Source: Firmicutes bacterium HGW-Firmicutes-8 (GTDB taxonomy: Bacteria; Bacillota; Thermincolia; Thermincolales; UBA2595). From it: 59,249 nt of DNA. Made by a program: the position numbers and the translations under genes. Under the pieces are notes generated by a model that saw only the letters and a program-made list of their open reading frames with translations, did not search any database and was not told where the DNA came from. The stretch lies in contig PGZN01000008.1 in the NCBI GenBank assembly GCA_002840165.1, positions 1 through 59,249 of the forward strand, in the 5' to 3' direction. Shown here in pieces: positions 1-9,720 of the stretch; position 1 is the first letter of the stretch; each line of letters opens with the position of its first letter.

Positions 1-127
1 GTTTAATAAAGTATGAAGAATTCTTGGGTAGAACGTTGATGTTGGCGTAATTCCATACTCTTTGTGGCCTTTCTTTTTATCCTTCGACCACATAGAAATA
101 CCCATTAGTCTTTGTGTTAAAGAATCT

Positions 128-157
128 TTTGATTGCAGCTTTGCTGCGCTAGGAACT
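128..157 (+). repeat. REP-like repeat, inverted copy flanks carB
   Basis: This 30-nt stretch is the exact reverse complement of 3678-3707, so two inverted copies bracket carB. Its core is a near palindrome, GATTGCAGC-ttt-GCTGC. Related copies lie at 22783-22803 and 23220-23243. It resembles an extragenic palindromic repeat; its function is unknown. Confidence 0.7.
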
Positions 158-199
158 TTGTGGTTCAAATTTATTTTTTATCCGTGTGAAGACCGGAAG

Positions 200-375
200 T
201 ACATCTATGTATGCGAGAAAACCGGGGGTAAGAATATCCGAGTAGTAAATATGTTTTTTATATAATAATTTCTCAAGGTACAGAGTTACTAAATTGAACT
301 GGGGAGTAAGTATTATTGATAACTCTCTGTGTTCTCTTATTTCCAGTGAATCATGGTTTCTCTGTGTACTCTGTG
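200..375 (+). repeat. 176-nt direct repeat, copy 1 (upstream of carB)
   Basis: This stretch aligns over its whole length with 4312-4487, upstream of argF, with scattered substitutions and small indels. Shared blocks include the GAAAACCG region, TAATAATTTCTCA, CAGAGTTACT and the final TCTCTGTGTACTCTGTG. Having copies ahead of two genes of the same pathway suggests either a shared leader or a duplicated intergenic element. No conserved RNA class was recognised. The remainder of 1-426 shows no gene that can be supported. Confidence 0.75.
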
Positions 376-426
376 GTTGATTTTCCACCAAGAAATTTAG
401 TCCCAAGGAAGTTAGGAGAAAAAGTA

Positions 427-3400
427 ATGCCTAAGCGGAGTGACATTAAGAAGGTGCTCGTAGTCGGGTCAGGTCCGATAATTATCGGCCAGGCCGCGGA
501 ATTTGACTATGCGGGGACACAGGCCTGCAAAGCCCTAAAAGAAGAGGGCCTGGAGGTAGTCCTCGTCAACAGCAATCCGGCTACCATTATGACCGACGGG
601 CATATAGCCGACCAGGTCTATATTGAACCCCTGACTTGGGAGAGCGTGGCAAATATCATCAGACTGGAAAAACCGGACGGGCTTCTTCCTACCCTGGGAG
701 GGCAGACCGGGCTTAATATTGCCGTAGAGCTGGCTGAAAACGGTGTTCTAACGGCAGAGGGGGTAACCCTGTTGGGGACATCCCTGGAAGCCATTAAAAA
801 GGCTGAAGACCGGGAGTTGTTTAAGGACCTGATGCTGGAAATCGGGGAGCCAATTCCGGAGAGCGCTATTGTAGCAAATGTTGAAGAGGCGTTAAAGTTT
901 GTTGAAAAAGTTGGCTTCCCTGTTATTGTCCGCCCTGCATATACCCTGGGCGGGACCGGGGGGGGCATCGCCAATGATGAACCTGAGCTGGTTGATACTG
1001 TGACGAGGGGGCTTCATGCCAGTATGATCGGTCAGGCTCTGATTGAACGCAGTGTGGCCGGCTGGAAGGAAATAGAATACGAAGTGATGCGGGACAGCGC
1101 GGATAACTGTATCACTATCTGCAACATGGAAAACCTCGACCCGATAGGGGTGCATACCGGTGACAGCATTGTTGTGGCCCCTTCTCAGACCTTGTGTGAC
1201 AAGGAGTACCAGATGCTGAGGACTGCCTCCCTGAAAATTATCAGGTCCCTCAAAATAGAAGGGGGATGTAACGTCCAGTTCGGCTTAGACCCTTACAGCA
1301 TGGAATATGTAGTGATTGAGGTAAACCCTAGGGTCAGCCGCTCCAGCGCCCTGGCCTCTAAAGCCACCGGATACCCGATTGCCAAGATGGCCGCTAAAAT
1401 TGCCATTGGCCGTCTCCTCAGTGAAATTACGAACCCGGTTACCGGGAAAACCACCGCCTGTTTCGAACCGGCCCTCGACTATGTAGTTGTAAAAATCCCG
1501 CGCTGGCCTTTTGATAAGTTTATTACCGCTGACAGGAGGCTGGGGACGCAAATGAAGGCTACCGGAGAGGTGATGGCTATCGACCGGAGCTTTGAGTCTG
1601 CCCTGATGAAGGCTGTCCGCTCTCTTGAAATAGGGGTATTCGGCCTGCGCCTGAAGGATTCGTCATTATGGAGTGATATGGAGATTGAAGATAAGCTGGT
1701 CAATGGTGATGACGAGCGGCTCTTTGTCGTCGCTGAAGCCTTTAGGCGCTATATGAGCGTGAGGGAAGTGGCCCAGCTTTCAAAACTAGACTACTGGTTT
1801 TTGTGGAAAATCAAAAACCTCGTGGAAATCGAACGAACCTTGCAGGAATGCGGGGGAACCCCCGGTGTCAGTCTGCTTAGGCAGGCTAAGGAGAACGGCT
1901 TTTCCGATTATAACATTGCCCAGTTGACCGGGTGCGGGGAGGGGGAAATCCGGAAACTCCGCAAACAGGGCGGCATAATTCCCGTTTATAAAATGGTAGA
2001 TACCTGTGCCGCCGAATTTGAAGCTGAAACACCGTATTATTACTCTGCTTACGATGATGAGGATGAGGTGGATGTTACCGACCGGCGGAAGGTGATTGTT
2101 CTTGGCTCGGGTCCTATCCGGATTGGGCAGGGAATCGAATTTGACTATTGTTCCGTCCATTCCGTCTGGGGACTGCAGAAAGAAGATATCGAGTCAATCA
2201 TTATCAACAACAACCCGGAAACGGTGAGTACCGATTTTGATACAGCTGACAAACTATACTTTGAGCCTTTGACCTTTGAAGATGTGATGAACATTATTGA
2301 TAAAGAAAACCCCCTGGGGGTAATTGTCCAGTTTGGGGGACAGACCGCTATTAACCTGGCCGGCGACCTCGCCGAAGCGGGTGTTTCCATCCTGGGAACC
2401 CCGATTGAACAGATAGATGAAGCCGAAGACCGGGAGAAATTTGAACGTCTTCTGCGCACTCTAAACATTCCCCAGTCAGAAGGCAAAACAGCTTTCGCCG
2501 TTGAGGAAGCCCGAGTTATTGCTGAAAAGCTGGGCTATCCGGTCATGGTCCGGCCTTCATATGTTCTTGGCGGTCGGGCTATGGAAATAGTCCATAATAC
2601 AGACCAACTGCTCAAATACATGAAAACAGCAGTCCAGATTTCGCCTAAGCACCCTGTCCTTGTAGATAAGTATATCAGGGGAAAAGAAGTTGAAGTCGAC
2701 GCTATCGGTGATGGGGAGAACATTCTTATCCCCGGTATTATGGAACATGTGGAGCGGGCTGGGGTCCATTCTGGGGACAGTATCGCCGTGTACCCCGTCC
2801 AAACCCTGTCGCCTAATGAACAGCAGATGGTTATTGACTATACTACCTGTATCTGTAAAGCCTTAAAAATCTGCGGTTTAATAAATATCCAGTATGTTGT
2901 AGGTGAAGGCCGGGTTTATGTTCTGGAAGTCAATCCAAGAGCTTCAAGGACTGTACCGATTTTGAGTAAAGTGACAGGTGTGCCGATGGTTTCTATTGCC
3001 ACCAGGGCTATGATGGGCCGCCGGCTGCAGGAAATGGGTTACCCCACGGGCCTGTGGGAATTATCCGGGCATGTGACAGTGAAGGCTCCCGTCTTCTCAT
3101 TTGAGAAACTAACCCAGGTTGAGGTATCCCTTGGGCCGGAAATGAAGTCAACAGGTGAGGTTATGGGTGTTGACCGCACATTTGCCCACGCCCTGTATAA
3201 GGCCATGATATCCGCTGGGCTGCGGTTTAATACAAGCGGGGCAGTTTTAGCGGCTATCGCTGACAAGGATAAGCAGGAAGCCCTGCCTATCCTGAAAAAA
3301 TATGCTGATATGGGGTTCCAAATATTCGCCACCGAAGAGACTGCTAAGGCCCTGGCAGCTGACGGGGTCAGCGTCAACCCGATGATCGGCCAGCTTGAGC

Positions 3401-3645
3401 CGATCCGGCTGATTCGCCAGGGGCAGATCCAGTTCGTCATCAATACTCCGACTAAAGGCAAAGAACCCGGCAGGCTCGGGTTTACGATAAGAAGGACCGC
3501 GGCCGAGTTCCGGGTCCCTTGTTTTACATCCCTCGACACAGCCTCGGCAGTCCTGCAGATTCTCGAATTCCTGCGCCGGGGAGAAACACCCCGCCCGGTG
3601 TCAATGGCAGAATTCACCTCCCACGTACGAATTAAAGAACTATAG
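427..3645 (+). CDS. carB: Carbamoyl-phosphate synthase large subunit
   Basis: The product makes carbamoyl phosphate from bicarbonate, ammonia (passed from the small subunit) and two ATP, feeding arginine and pyrimidine synthesis in the cytoplasm. The 1072 residues match the usual length. Two homologous ATP-grasp halves are visible, each opening with a P-loop-like block ([17 protein letters not shown] near residue 15, [17 protein letters not shown] near 560) and each carrying an EVNPR motif. A C-terminal MGS-type regulatory domain follows. The start at 427 was chosen because TTAGGAGAA lies just upstream and [17 protein letters not shown] is the typical N terminus; the reading frame stays open further upstream but looks noncoding. 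carA is not adjacent within this window. Confidence 0.97.
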   Translation: MPKRSDIKKVLVVGSGPIIIGQAAEFDYAGTQACKALKEEGLEVVLVNSNPATIMTDGHIADQVYIEPLTWESVANIIRLEKPDGLLPTLGGQTGLNIAVELAENGVLTAEGVTLLGTSLEAIKKAEDRELFKDLMLEIGEPIPESAIVANVEEALKFVEKVGFPVIVRPAYTLGGTGGGIANDEPELVDTVTRGLHASMIGQALIERSVAGWKEIEYEVMRDSADNCITICNMENLDPIGVHTGDSIVVAPSQTLCDKEYQMLRTASLKIIRSLKIEGGCNVQFGLDPYSMEYVVIEVNPRVSRSSALASKATGYPIAKMAAKIAIGRLLSEITNPVTGKTTACFEPALDYVVVKIPRWPFDKFITADRRLGTQMKATGEVMAIDRSFESALMKAVRSLEIGVFGLRLKDSSLWSDMEIEDKLVNGDDERLFVVAEAFRRYMSVREVAQLSKLDYWFLWKIKNLVEIERTLQECGGTPGVSLLRQAKENGFSDYNIAQLTGCGEGEIRKLRKQGGIIPVYKMVDTCAAEFEAETPYYYSAYDDEDEVDVTDRRKVIVLGSGPIRIGQGIEFDYCSVHSVWGLQKEDIESIIINNNPETVSTDFDTADKLYFEPLTFEDVMNIIDKENPLGVIVQFGGQTAINLAGDLAEAGVSILGTPIEQIDEAEDREKFERLLRTLNIPQSEGKTAFAVEEARVIAEKLGYPVMVRPSYVLGGRAMEIVHNTDQLLKYMKTAVQISPKHPVLVDKYIRGKEVEVDAIGDGENILIPGIMEHVERAGVHSGDSIAVYPVQTLSPNEQQMVIDYTTCICKALKICGLINIQYVVGEGRVYVLEVNPRASRTVPILSKVTGVPMVSIATRAMMGRRLQEMGYPTGLWELSGHVTVKAPVFSFEKLTQVEVSLGPEMKSTGEVMGVDRTFAHALYKAMISAGLRFNTSGAVLAAIADKDKQEALPILKKYADMGFQIFATEETAKALAADGVSVNPMIGQLEPIRLIRQGQIQFVINTPTKGKEPGRLGFTIRRTAAEFRVPCFTSLDTASAVLQILEFLRRGETPRPVSMAEFTSHVRIKEL

Positions 3646-3677
3646 GTTAGTATTTCTTAACATAAAAGAAAACACAG

Positions 3678-3707
3678 AGTTCCTAGCGCAGCAAAGCTGC
3701 AATCAAA
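3678..3707 (-). repeat. REP-like repeat, inverted copy of 128-157
   Basis: Exact 30-nt reverse complement of the element upstream of carB, placed 33 nt after the carB stop. Confidence 0.7.
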
Positions 3708-3717
3708 CATTTGAAAA

Positions 3718-4311
3718 AAGCCGCGGATGACGCGGATAACGCGGATTAGAACGACGCGGATAAAACATAAATTTTTAATAAGATGTAAACAAAACAGATA
3801 CTTACCACCCGGACGTCCCAAATCCCGGTTTCTTACTTACTTATCTTTACTTCTCCGAACTATGTTTCTTGTTGATCCTGTTATCCTGTCATGTCTGTCT
3901 TCTTATCTATCCTTTGAAAGCTAAAAATTTAGTTTAAAAAACAAACTTTCACGAAGTAGTAGTACAGAGACTAAGATAGAGGACACAGAGAGAAATCAGT
4001 AACCCATACTAATTCTTACTACCCAAGTAAGCTGTAATTTAAACAAAACATATACAAAACAAAAAAACAGTTTCAGGTCATACGAATATTCGTTTCTACT
4101 CAACATAGTACTACCGTATCAGATAAAACCGCGGAGACCGCGGAGGATGCGGAGAGCGCGGAGATAAAAATATAACTTGTTAAGTTTTTTGGGTGTCAAA
4201 TTTCCTAAAATAAAAATATTTGAAGCATAAGGATATTTCCCTCCGCGTGCTCCGTTATCTCCGCGAACTCCGCGGTTTTAACCTAGAAAACATCGATTAA
4301 TTGCTATAAGT
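3718..4311. repeat. Intergenic region of low-complexity and inverted repeats
   Basis: The gap between carB and argF holds no credible gene. At 3720-3765 are GCGGATAAC-type repeats. At 3969-4003 there are CACAGAG-rich units complementary to the CTCTGTG-rich end of the direct repeat at 4429-4487. At 4125-4167 there are GCGGAG units, and at 4240-4282 their complement (CTCCGC units), a pair able to form a long imperfect stem. The stretch 3942-3970 recurs at about 23159-23189. This looks like a collecting site for short interspersed repeats. Confidence 0.6.
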
Positions 4312-4487
4312 TACGTCTATGTAGGCAAGAAAACCGAGAGTAGGAATATCCAGGTAGTAATTATGTTTTTATATTTAATAATTTCTCAGTTTCAGAGTTA
4401 CTTAATTGAACAGGGGAGTAAGTATTACTGATTACTCTCTGTGCTCTCTTCTTTTCAGTGAATCCCAGCATCTCTGTGTACTCTGTG
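4312..4487 (+). repeat. 176-nt direct repeat, copy 2 (upstream of argF)
   Basis: Second copy of the element at 200-375, ending 90 nt before the argF start. See copy 1 for the shared blocks. Confidence 0.75.
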
Positions 4488-4577
4488 ATATTTTGTAAGA
4501 AAGGTATGCCGGCAGGAACTTAATCTTGTGTACATTCCCTGATTAAGGTAAACTAGTTACGTATGGGAGGTAATAAA

Positions 4578-5522
4578 ATGAATACATTAAAGGTTAGTTT
4601 AAAAAGTAAGGACCTCCTTGCCCTGTATGACCTGACCAGGGAAGAGATTATGGGGATTTTGCAAGTGGCGGGGGAATTTAAAGTCAAGCAAAAACGGGGT
4701 GTTTCACATCCGGTTTTAGTGGGCAAGACTTTAGCTATGATTTTTGCCAAGTCTTCAACGAGGACAAGGGTCTCATTTGAGGTGGCGATGTTTCAACTGG
4801 GTGGTTACCCCCTGTTTCTCAGCGGCCAGGAACTGCAGTTGGGCCGGGGGGAGACGATAGCCGATACAGCCAAGGTATTATCCCGCTATGTGGACGGGAT
4901 TATGATCCGGACCTTTGCCCATTCTGATGTCGAAGAACTGGCCAGGCATGCGGATGTCCCCGTAATCAACGGTTTGACAGACCTCAACCATCCCTGCCAG
5001 GTTCTGGCCGACTTCCAGACGATAATTGAACATAAGGGCAGGCTGGAGGGTTTAAAGCTGGCCTATGTCGGAGACGGAAACAATGTCTGCCATTCCCTGC
5101 TGAACGGCTGTGCTAAGGTGGGGATGAATATATCGGTGGCTACCCCCAGGGGGTATGAACCCAATCCGCAAATTGTCAGGGTGGCCTTGGCCGATGTCGG
5201 CGCAACAGGAGCAAAAATTGAAATAATTGAAGACCCTGTTCAGGCTGTCAAAGATGCTGACATTATCTATACCGATGTCTGGGCCAGTATGGGCCAGGAA
5301 GCGGAACATCAGGAACGTCTCAAAATATTTAAACCATACCAGATCAATGCCAAGCTCGTAAAATCGGCCAGGCCTGACTACCTATTCCTCCACTGCCTGC
5401 CCGCCCACCGGGGGGAAGAGGTATCGGCCGAAATTATCGATGGCCCCAACTCCGTAGTATTTGACGAAGCCGAGAACCGGCTGCATGCCCAGAAAGCGGT
5501 ACTGGCTTTGACGATGGGCTAG
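4578..5522 (+). CDS. argF: Ornithine carbamoyltransferase
   Basis: The product transfers the carbamoyl group from carbamoyl phosphate to ornithine, giving citrulline in arginine synthesis. The 314 residues are typical of the anabolic enzyme. Visible motifs are STRTR (carbamoyl phosphate binding, near residue 60), HPCQ (near 137) and the ornithine loop [11 protein letters not shown] near the C terminus. An ATG at 4563 is in frame, but GGGAGGT lies between it and the ATG at 4578, so 4578 is the better start. It is followed by argG and argH, with repeat-rich gaps. Confidence 0.96.
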   Translation: MNTLKVSLKSKDLLALYDLTREEIMGILQVAGEFKVKQKRGVSHPVLVGKTLAMIFAKSSTRTRVSFEVAMFQLGGYPLFLSGQELQLGRGETIADTAKVLSRYVDGIMIRTFAHSDVEELARHADVPVINGLTDLNHPCQVLADFQTIIEHKGRLEGLKLAYVGDGNNVCHSLLNGCAKVGMNISVATPRGYEPNPQIVRVALADVGATGAKIEIIEDPVQAVKDADIIYTDVWASMGQEAEHQERLKIFKPYQINAKLVKSARPDYLFLHCLPAHRGEEVSAEIIDGPNSVVFDEAENRLHAQKAVLALTMG

Positions 5523-5528
5523 AGTAGT

Positions 5529-5754
5529 GTGGAGTGGAGAGTGGAGAGTGGAGAGTGGAGAGTGGAGAGTGCTCTACGCCCTACGGGCTCCGAGGGGGTC
5601 GGAAGAGTTTGCTCCGCAAACTCTCGATAATATAAAAAAATTAATTTAAAACAAGTTATGTAAGCAATTATCACAATTAATTAGTGGATGCGGGCCTCGT
5701 GGTAGGGAGTTTGTCTTTACACTCACCACTCACCACTTCCCACTCTCCACTGTG
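5529..5754. repeat. Facing heptanucleotide arrays around a short spacer
   Basis: At 5529-5570 the heptad AGTGGAG is repeated about six times. At 5720-5754 is the complementary pattern (CACTCAC, CCACTCTCCACT). The two arms could pair across about 150 nt. Between them, at 5604-5624, is a perfect small palindrome with arms AGAGTTTGC / GCAAACTCT. The right arm ends 18 nt before the argG start, so it would lie in the argG leader. Confidence 0.7.
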
Positions 5755-5772
5755 TTGAAGGGAGATAACGCA

Positions 5773-6984
5773 ATGCCTAAAAAAATCGTTCTGGCATACT
5801 CCGGTGGGTTGGATACATCTATTATCATCCCCTGGCTGAAGGAGAATTACGGGTATGAGGTCATCGCTATGGCTGCGGATGTCGGCCAGGGGGAAGAGCT
5901 TGACCCGTTAAACGAGAAGGCGATTAAGACCGGGGCCAGTAAGATATACATCGAAGATGTCAAAAAGGAGTTCGTTGAGGAATTTATTTGGCCGACCCTG
6001 AAGGCTAATGCGGTATATGAAGGCAAATACCTGCTTGGCACTTCCTTTGCGAGGCCGCTGATAGCCAAAAGAATGGTTGAAATTGCCCGCCAGGAAGGCG
6101 CTGAGGCTGTGGCCCACGGGGCTACCGGCAAAGGTAATGACCAGGTTAGGTTCGAGCTTACCGTTAAGGCTCTGGCGCCCGACCTTAAGATTATTGCCCC
6201 CTGGAGAGAGTGGGACATCAGGTCAAGGGAAGATGCCATTGCTTATGCCGAGGCCAGGGGAATTCCGATCCCGGTCAAAAAAGGCCATGCCTACAGCATG
6301 GACCGCAATTTGTGGCACTTAAGCCATGAGGGGGAAGACCTGGAAGACCCGTGGAACGAGCCGAAAGACAGTATGTTAATGCTGACTACCCCACCCGAAA
6401 AAGCGCCTGATAAACCGACTTACTTAGAGATTGAATTTAACTCCGGCATTCCTGTTAAGTTAGACGGTCAGGCCATGGACGGGGTGAAATTGATTGAAAA
6501 CCTAAATAAGACAGCCGGGGAAAACGGTGTGGGGATTGTAGACATGGTGGAGAACAGGTTGGTTGGGATGAAGTCCAGAGGGGTGTATGAAACCCCGGGA
6601 GGCACGGTCCTGTATGCTGCCCACCGCGAACTGGAACTGCTGTGTATTGACCGCGATACCCTGCATTACAAGGACATAATCGCCCAGCGTTATGCCGAAC
6701 TCGTCTACTACGGGGTTTGGTACCACCCTCTCAGGGAAGCTCTTGACGCTTTTGTGAACGAAACGCAGAAGACCGTTACGGGAACGGTGAGGATGAAGCT
6801 GTATAAGGGAAGCTGTACACCTGCCGGCTCAAAGTCGCCCTATTCGCTTTATAACGAAGAGTTTTCCACCTTTGGGCGTGATGAGGTATATAACCAGAAG
6901 GATGCTGAAGGGTTTATCAACCTCTTTGGCCTGCCCATGAAAGTCCGGGCCATCATGGAGAAAAAGTTGGGCCTCAGGGACTAA
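5773..6984 (+). CDS. argG: Argininosuccinate synthase
   Basis: The product condenses citrulline and aspartate with ATP, via citrullyl-AMP, to give argininosuccinate. The 403 residues equal the common bacterial length. The N-terminal AYSGGLDTS is the PP-loop of N-type ATP pyrophosphatases, and the aspartate/citrulline-binding region with [13 protein letters not shown] follows near residue 115. The ATG at 5773 has AAGGGAGAT about 8 nt upstream; an in-frame ATG at 5752 lies before that ribosome-binding site and was rejected. It is followed after 23 nt by a small membrane protein gene and then argH. Confidence 0.97.
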   Translation: MPKKIVLAYSGGLDTSIIIPWLKENYGYEVIAMAADVGQGEELDPLNEKAIKTGASKIYIEDVKKEFVEEFIWPTLKANAVYEGKYLLGTSFARPLIAKRMVEIARQEGAEAVAHGATGKGNDQVRFELTVKALAPDLKIIAPWREWDIRSREDAIAYAEARGIPIPVKKGHAYSMDRNLWHLSHEGEDLEDPWNEPKDSMLMLTTPPEKAPDKPTYLEIEFNSGIPVKLDGQAMDGVKLIENLNKTAGENGVGIVDMVENRLVGMKSRGVYETPGGTVLYAAHRELELLCIDRDTLHYKDIIAQRYAELVYYGVWYHPLREALDAFVNETQKTVTGTVRMKLYKGSCTPAGSKSPYSLYNEEFSTFGRDEVYNQKDAEGFINLFGLPMKVRAIMEKKLGLRD

Positions 6985-7007
6985 TTACATTGTAAAGGAA
7001 GATTGTT

Positions 7008-7292
7008 GTGCTGCGTAATCCGTATGTATTTGCATTCCTGATTATCTTAAGCTTGGCTGGATTAGTATTAGGGGTAGTGTATTATTTCTACCCGGCCGTA
7101 ATAATCAAAAGGAGAGTAAAAGACCACCACTGGGAGGCTGCCCAAAAAGACGGGGAATTTAAGAAGTGGCTGGAGGCAGAGATGCAGATCCAGATTAAGC
7201 GGGTCCGCCATATGGGCATGGTGATGATCGTCATGGAAGCCATTTGGTTTGTCCTGATTATCAGTCTTTGGCAGAAGAGCCGGGGAATGTAA
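7008..7292 (+). CDS. Small membrane protein between argG and argH
   Basis: Unrecognised 94-residue protein. Two hydrophobic segments are visible: YVFAFLIILSLAGLVLGVVY near residues 4-25 and MVMIVMEAIWFVLIISLW near 68-88. They are separated by a charged, basic loop (KRRVKDHHWEAAQK). The predicted topology is two helices with the loop and the short C-terminal tail on one side. The GTG start has AAAGGAAG upstream. It lies 23 nt after argG and 24 nt before argH, so it is very likely co-transcribed with them. No role in arginine synthesis can be read from the sequence. Confidence 0.75.
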   Translation: MLRNPYVFAFLIILSLAGLVLGVVYYFYPAVIIKRRVKDHHWEAAQKDGEFKKWLEAEMQIQIKRVRHMGMVMIVMEAIWFVLIISLWQKSRGM

Positions 7293-7316
7293 CGTAAAAT
7301 GAAAGGGGGGTGTGTG

Positions 7317-8705
7317 ATGAAACTGTGGGGAGGACGGTTTACGAAAGGAACAGATAAGGTTGTCGAAGATTTTCATTCATCTATTTCTTTTGACCGGAGG
7401 CTGTACAGGCAGGATATCAAAGGCAGTATCGCCCATGCCCGGATGCTTGGCAAACAGGGTATTATCACTCCTGATGAAGCTGCCGCGATAACTGCCGGCC
7501 TGGAAGCGATCCTCGCTGACATAGAGGCTGGGAAGACCGGGTTCGAAACTGGGGCCGAAGATATCCATATGAATATCGAAAAACTTCTTACTGAACGCAT
7601 TGGCGATATCGGCCGCAAGCTGCACACCGCCCGCAGCAGAAATGACCAGATAGCGCTTGATATCAGGATGTATCTGAAAGAAGAAATAAAAGAAACCTCT
7701 GCTTTATTGGTAAGCCTTGAGGAGACCCTGCTGAATATTTCCGAACTACATACCGGGACCGTAATGCCCGGATATACGCACCTGCAGCGGGCCCAGCCGG
7801 TTACCTTCGGCCATCACCTGATGGCCTATTTCGAAATGTTTAAACGTGATATTGAACGCCTGGCGGACTGCCATAAGCGGGCTGATTTAATGCCTCTCGG
7901 TTCAGGCGCCTTAGCCGGGACAACCTTTGAGCTTGACAGGTCGGCAGTGGCTGACGAACTGGGCTTTTCAGGTATTACCGGAAACAGTCTGGACAGTGTC
8001 GGGGACCGGGATTTTGCCATTGAGTTTTGTGCTGCTGCCTCAATTATCATGATGCACCTCAGCCGGTTTTGTGAGGAAATAATTTTGTGGAGTTCGGCGG
8101 AGTTTCAGTTTATTGAACTGGATGATGCTTATTCAACAGGCAGCAGTATCATGCCTCAGAAGAAGAACCCCGACGTGGCGGAACTGATCAGGGGAAAGAC
8201 GGGGCGGGTCTATGGAGACCTAATCGCCCTTTTAATTGTGATGAAATCCCTGCCATTGGCCTATAACAAGGACATGCAGGAAGACAAAGAGGCCCTTTTC
8301 GATGCCATTGACACGGTCAAAGGGTGCCTGCAGGTATTTATCCCGATGATAGAAACACTAAGGGTATGTAAAGACAATATGGCCAAAGCCGCCCAGGGCG
8401 GGTTTATCAATGCTACCGAGGTTGCCGATTACCTGGCCCGGAAGGGTGTCCCCTTCCGGAAGGCCCACGAGATAGTCGGGAAACTCGTACTGGGGTGTAT
8501 CAAGATGGGGAAATCCCTTAACGAACTCAAAATTGAGGAATATAAACAGGCTTCTCCGGTTATCGAAAAGGATATTTATGACGCCATTGACATTGTAAAG
8601 TGTATCCAGTCCCGCAGCTTACCGGGCGGGCCGGCCCCCAGCGCCGTGGCTGATGCTGTCAACAGAGGGAAACTGTGGTTGAGCCAACTGAAGACCGTGT
8701 TGTAG
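7317..8705 (+). CDS. argH: Argininosuccinate lyase
   Basis: The product splits argininosuccinate to arginine and fumarate, the last step of the pathway. Its 462 residues fit the fumarase/aspartase superfamily. The signature loop [12 protein letters not shown] is present near residue 280, and HTARSRNDQ near 108 is the conserved substrate-binding segment. The start at 7317 follows AAAGGGGGGTG; the in-frame ATG at 7299 lies upstream of that site and was rejected. A terminator follows the stop within 10 nt. Confidence 0.97.
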   Translation: MKLWGGRFTKGTDKVVEDFHSSISFDRRLYRQDIKGSIAHARMLGKQGIITPDEAAAITAGLEAILADIEAGKTGFETGAEDIHMNIEKLLTERIGDIGRKLHTARSRNDQIALDIRMYLKEEIKETSALLVSLEETLLNISELHTGTVMPGYTHLQRAQPVTFGHHLMAYFEMFKRDIERLADCHKRADLMPLGSGALAGTTFELDRSAVADELGFSGITGNSLDSVGDRDFAIEFCAAASIIMMHLSRFCEEIILWSSAEFQFIELDDAYSTGSSIMPQKKNPDVAELIRGKTGRVYGDLIALLIVMKSLPLAYNKDMQEDKEALFDAIDTVKGCLQVFIPMIETLRVCKDNMAKAAQGGFINATEVADYLARKGVPFRKAHEIVGKLVLGCIKMGKSLNELKIEEYKQASPVIEKDIYDAIDIVKCIQSRSLPGGPAPSAVADAVNRGKLWLSQLKTVL

Positions 8706-8711
8706 ACTAAA

Positions 8712-8740
8712 AAGGCTGCCCCCAAAGGCAGCCTTGCTTA
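8712..8740. terminator. Intrinsic terminator after argH
   Basis: Nine-base stem AAGGCTGCC / GGCAGCCTT with a six-base loop, followed by a T-containing tail. It lies between convergent genes and may serve both strands. Confidence 0.8.
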
Positions 8741-8751
8741 TTTACTGAACC

Positions 8752-9525
8752 CTAAAAGTTTACAACAGCATTATTGTAGTCTACTTCGTACCCGTCAGGC
8801 GTGACCATCTGAAAAAGGTACTCCTGATTATTGTTTAGAGTCGTCAATTCACCCGAAACGCTTTTGATTAACTCCTGTTTGTTGACAGCCAGTACCTGCA
8901 TTCCGTTCCGGGACGGTACTCCAAGCAGGACGACCTGATTATTGAGGACAACTACATCTGTAATCTGGTGCTGAAGGGCTACAACTGTTATAGTATTTTC
9001 GGGTTTGTCGTCAAAAACGGGCAGCTTTATTTTATCGGCCACCTCAGCTATTCCGGCCTCGTAAGTAACTTCTCTCCAAAGGCCTTCTGTTCCCGGAGTA
9101 ACAAAAAGGCGGTGGAGTGAGCTGTGAATACGGTCAGGTACCTTGCTCCATACCCCCTGCTTACTGTGCCAGTATGGCTCGTAATCCGGCCTGGCCCAGG
9201 ACTGGTCCTCATAAACGGTTTCAAAGGGCACGCGTGTACCTTCACTCAAAACTGCTATAACAGGAAGGGTTTCTATGGCCTTCGATGGTTCGTCGGCTGT
9301 AACGATTTTGACCGGAACTGCCGGTTCGAGTCTGGCCAGCCTATCCCGGAGGTCGTGGTTTTCCTTAGCCAGTTTTTCTGTTTCTGTCATCTTACTCTCT
9401 TTAATAGGTTTAATGCTTACCTTCGGTTCCTGATGGGCCAGGGAAAAAGTCAAAAAAGCCGCCACAATTATCAAAAGATACAAAAGCAGTTTATTCTTGT
9501 CCACAAGGTCTTTCAGTTCGGCCAT
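8752..9525 (-). CDS. Membrane-anchored protein of unknown function
   Basis: Not recognised. The 257-residue protein has a short charged N terminus, one hydrophobic helix near residues 13-30 (LLLYLLIIVAAFLTFSLA), a predicted coiled-coil stretch near 45-70 (KLAKENHDLRDRLARLEP) and a soluble domain of about 180 residues, probably outside the membrane. The ATG has GAGGTGAT upstream on the - strand. It is convergent with argH and divergent from the aspartate kinase gene. It may be a single-pass anchored envelope protein, which is inference from topology only. Confidence 0.7.
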   Translation of the reverse strand: MAELKDLVDKNKLLLYLLIIVAAFLTFSLAHQEPKVSIKPIKESKMTETEKLAKENHDLRDRLARLEPAVPVKIVTADEPSKAIETLPVIAVLSEGTRVPFETVYEDQSWARPDYEPYWHSKQGVWSKVPDRIHSSLHRLFVTPGTEGLWREVTYEAGIAEVADKIKLPVFDDKPENTITVVALQHQITDVVVLNNQVVLLGVPSRNGMQVLAVNKQELIKSVSGELTTLNNNQEYLFQMVTPDGYEVDYNNAVVNF

Positions 9526-9641
9526 AAAGTATCACCTCATTAAGAGGATAGGCAGTAAAGTAAGTGTTTATACATAAGGGAAAAATTATTAGGTCTTTAC
9601 CCATTTCAGTTTGTTGGATAAATTATTCAGATTAACTGGTC

Positions 9642-9670
9642 TTGAAATCAAGAACTCACTATTATATACT
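9642..9670 (+). promoter_or_regulatory. Predicted sigma-A promoter for aspartate kinase
   Basis: TTGAAA at 9642-9647 and TATACT at 9665-9670 are separated by 17 nt, about 50 nt upstream of the start codon. No lysine riboswitch is visible in this leader. Confidence 0.6.
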
Positions 9671-9720
9671 AAACAAAGATGCTTATAGACATACAACTGC
9701 TTTAGGGAGAGGTGTGACAA

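Noticed and set aside
62-265. 67-residue open frame before carB
   Set aside because: It crosses a REP-like element and the direct repeat, with no ribosome-binding site and no protein-like pattern.
3727-3924. 65-residue open frame between carB and argF
   Set aside because: It runs through GCGGAT-type repeats, is strongly biased to Arg/Leu/Ser and has no ribosome-binding site.
9526-9720. Lysine riboswitch ahead of aspartate kinase
   Set aside because: The leader after the promoter is only about 45 nt and lacks the conserved lysine-box elements.
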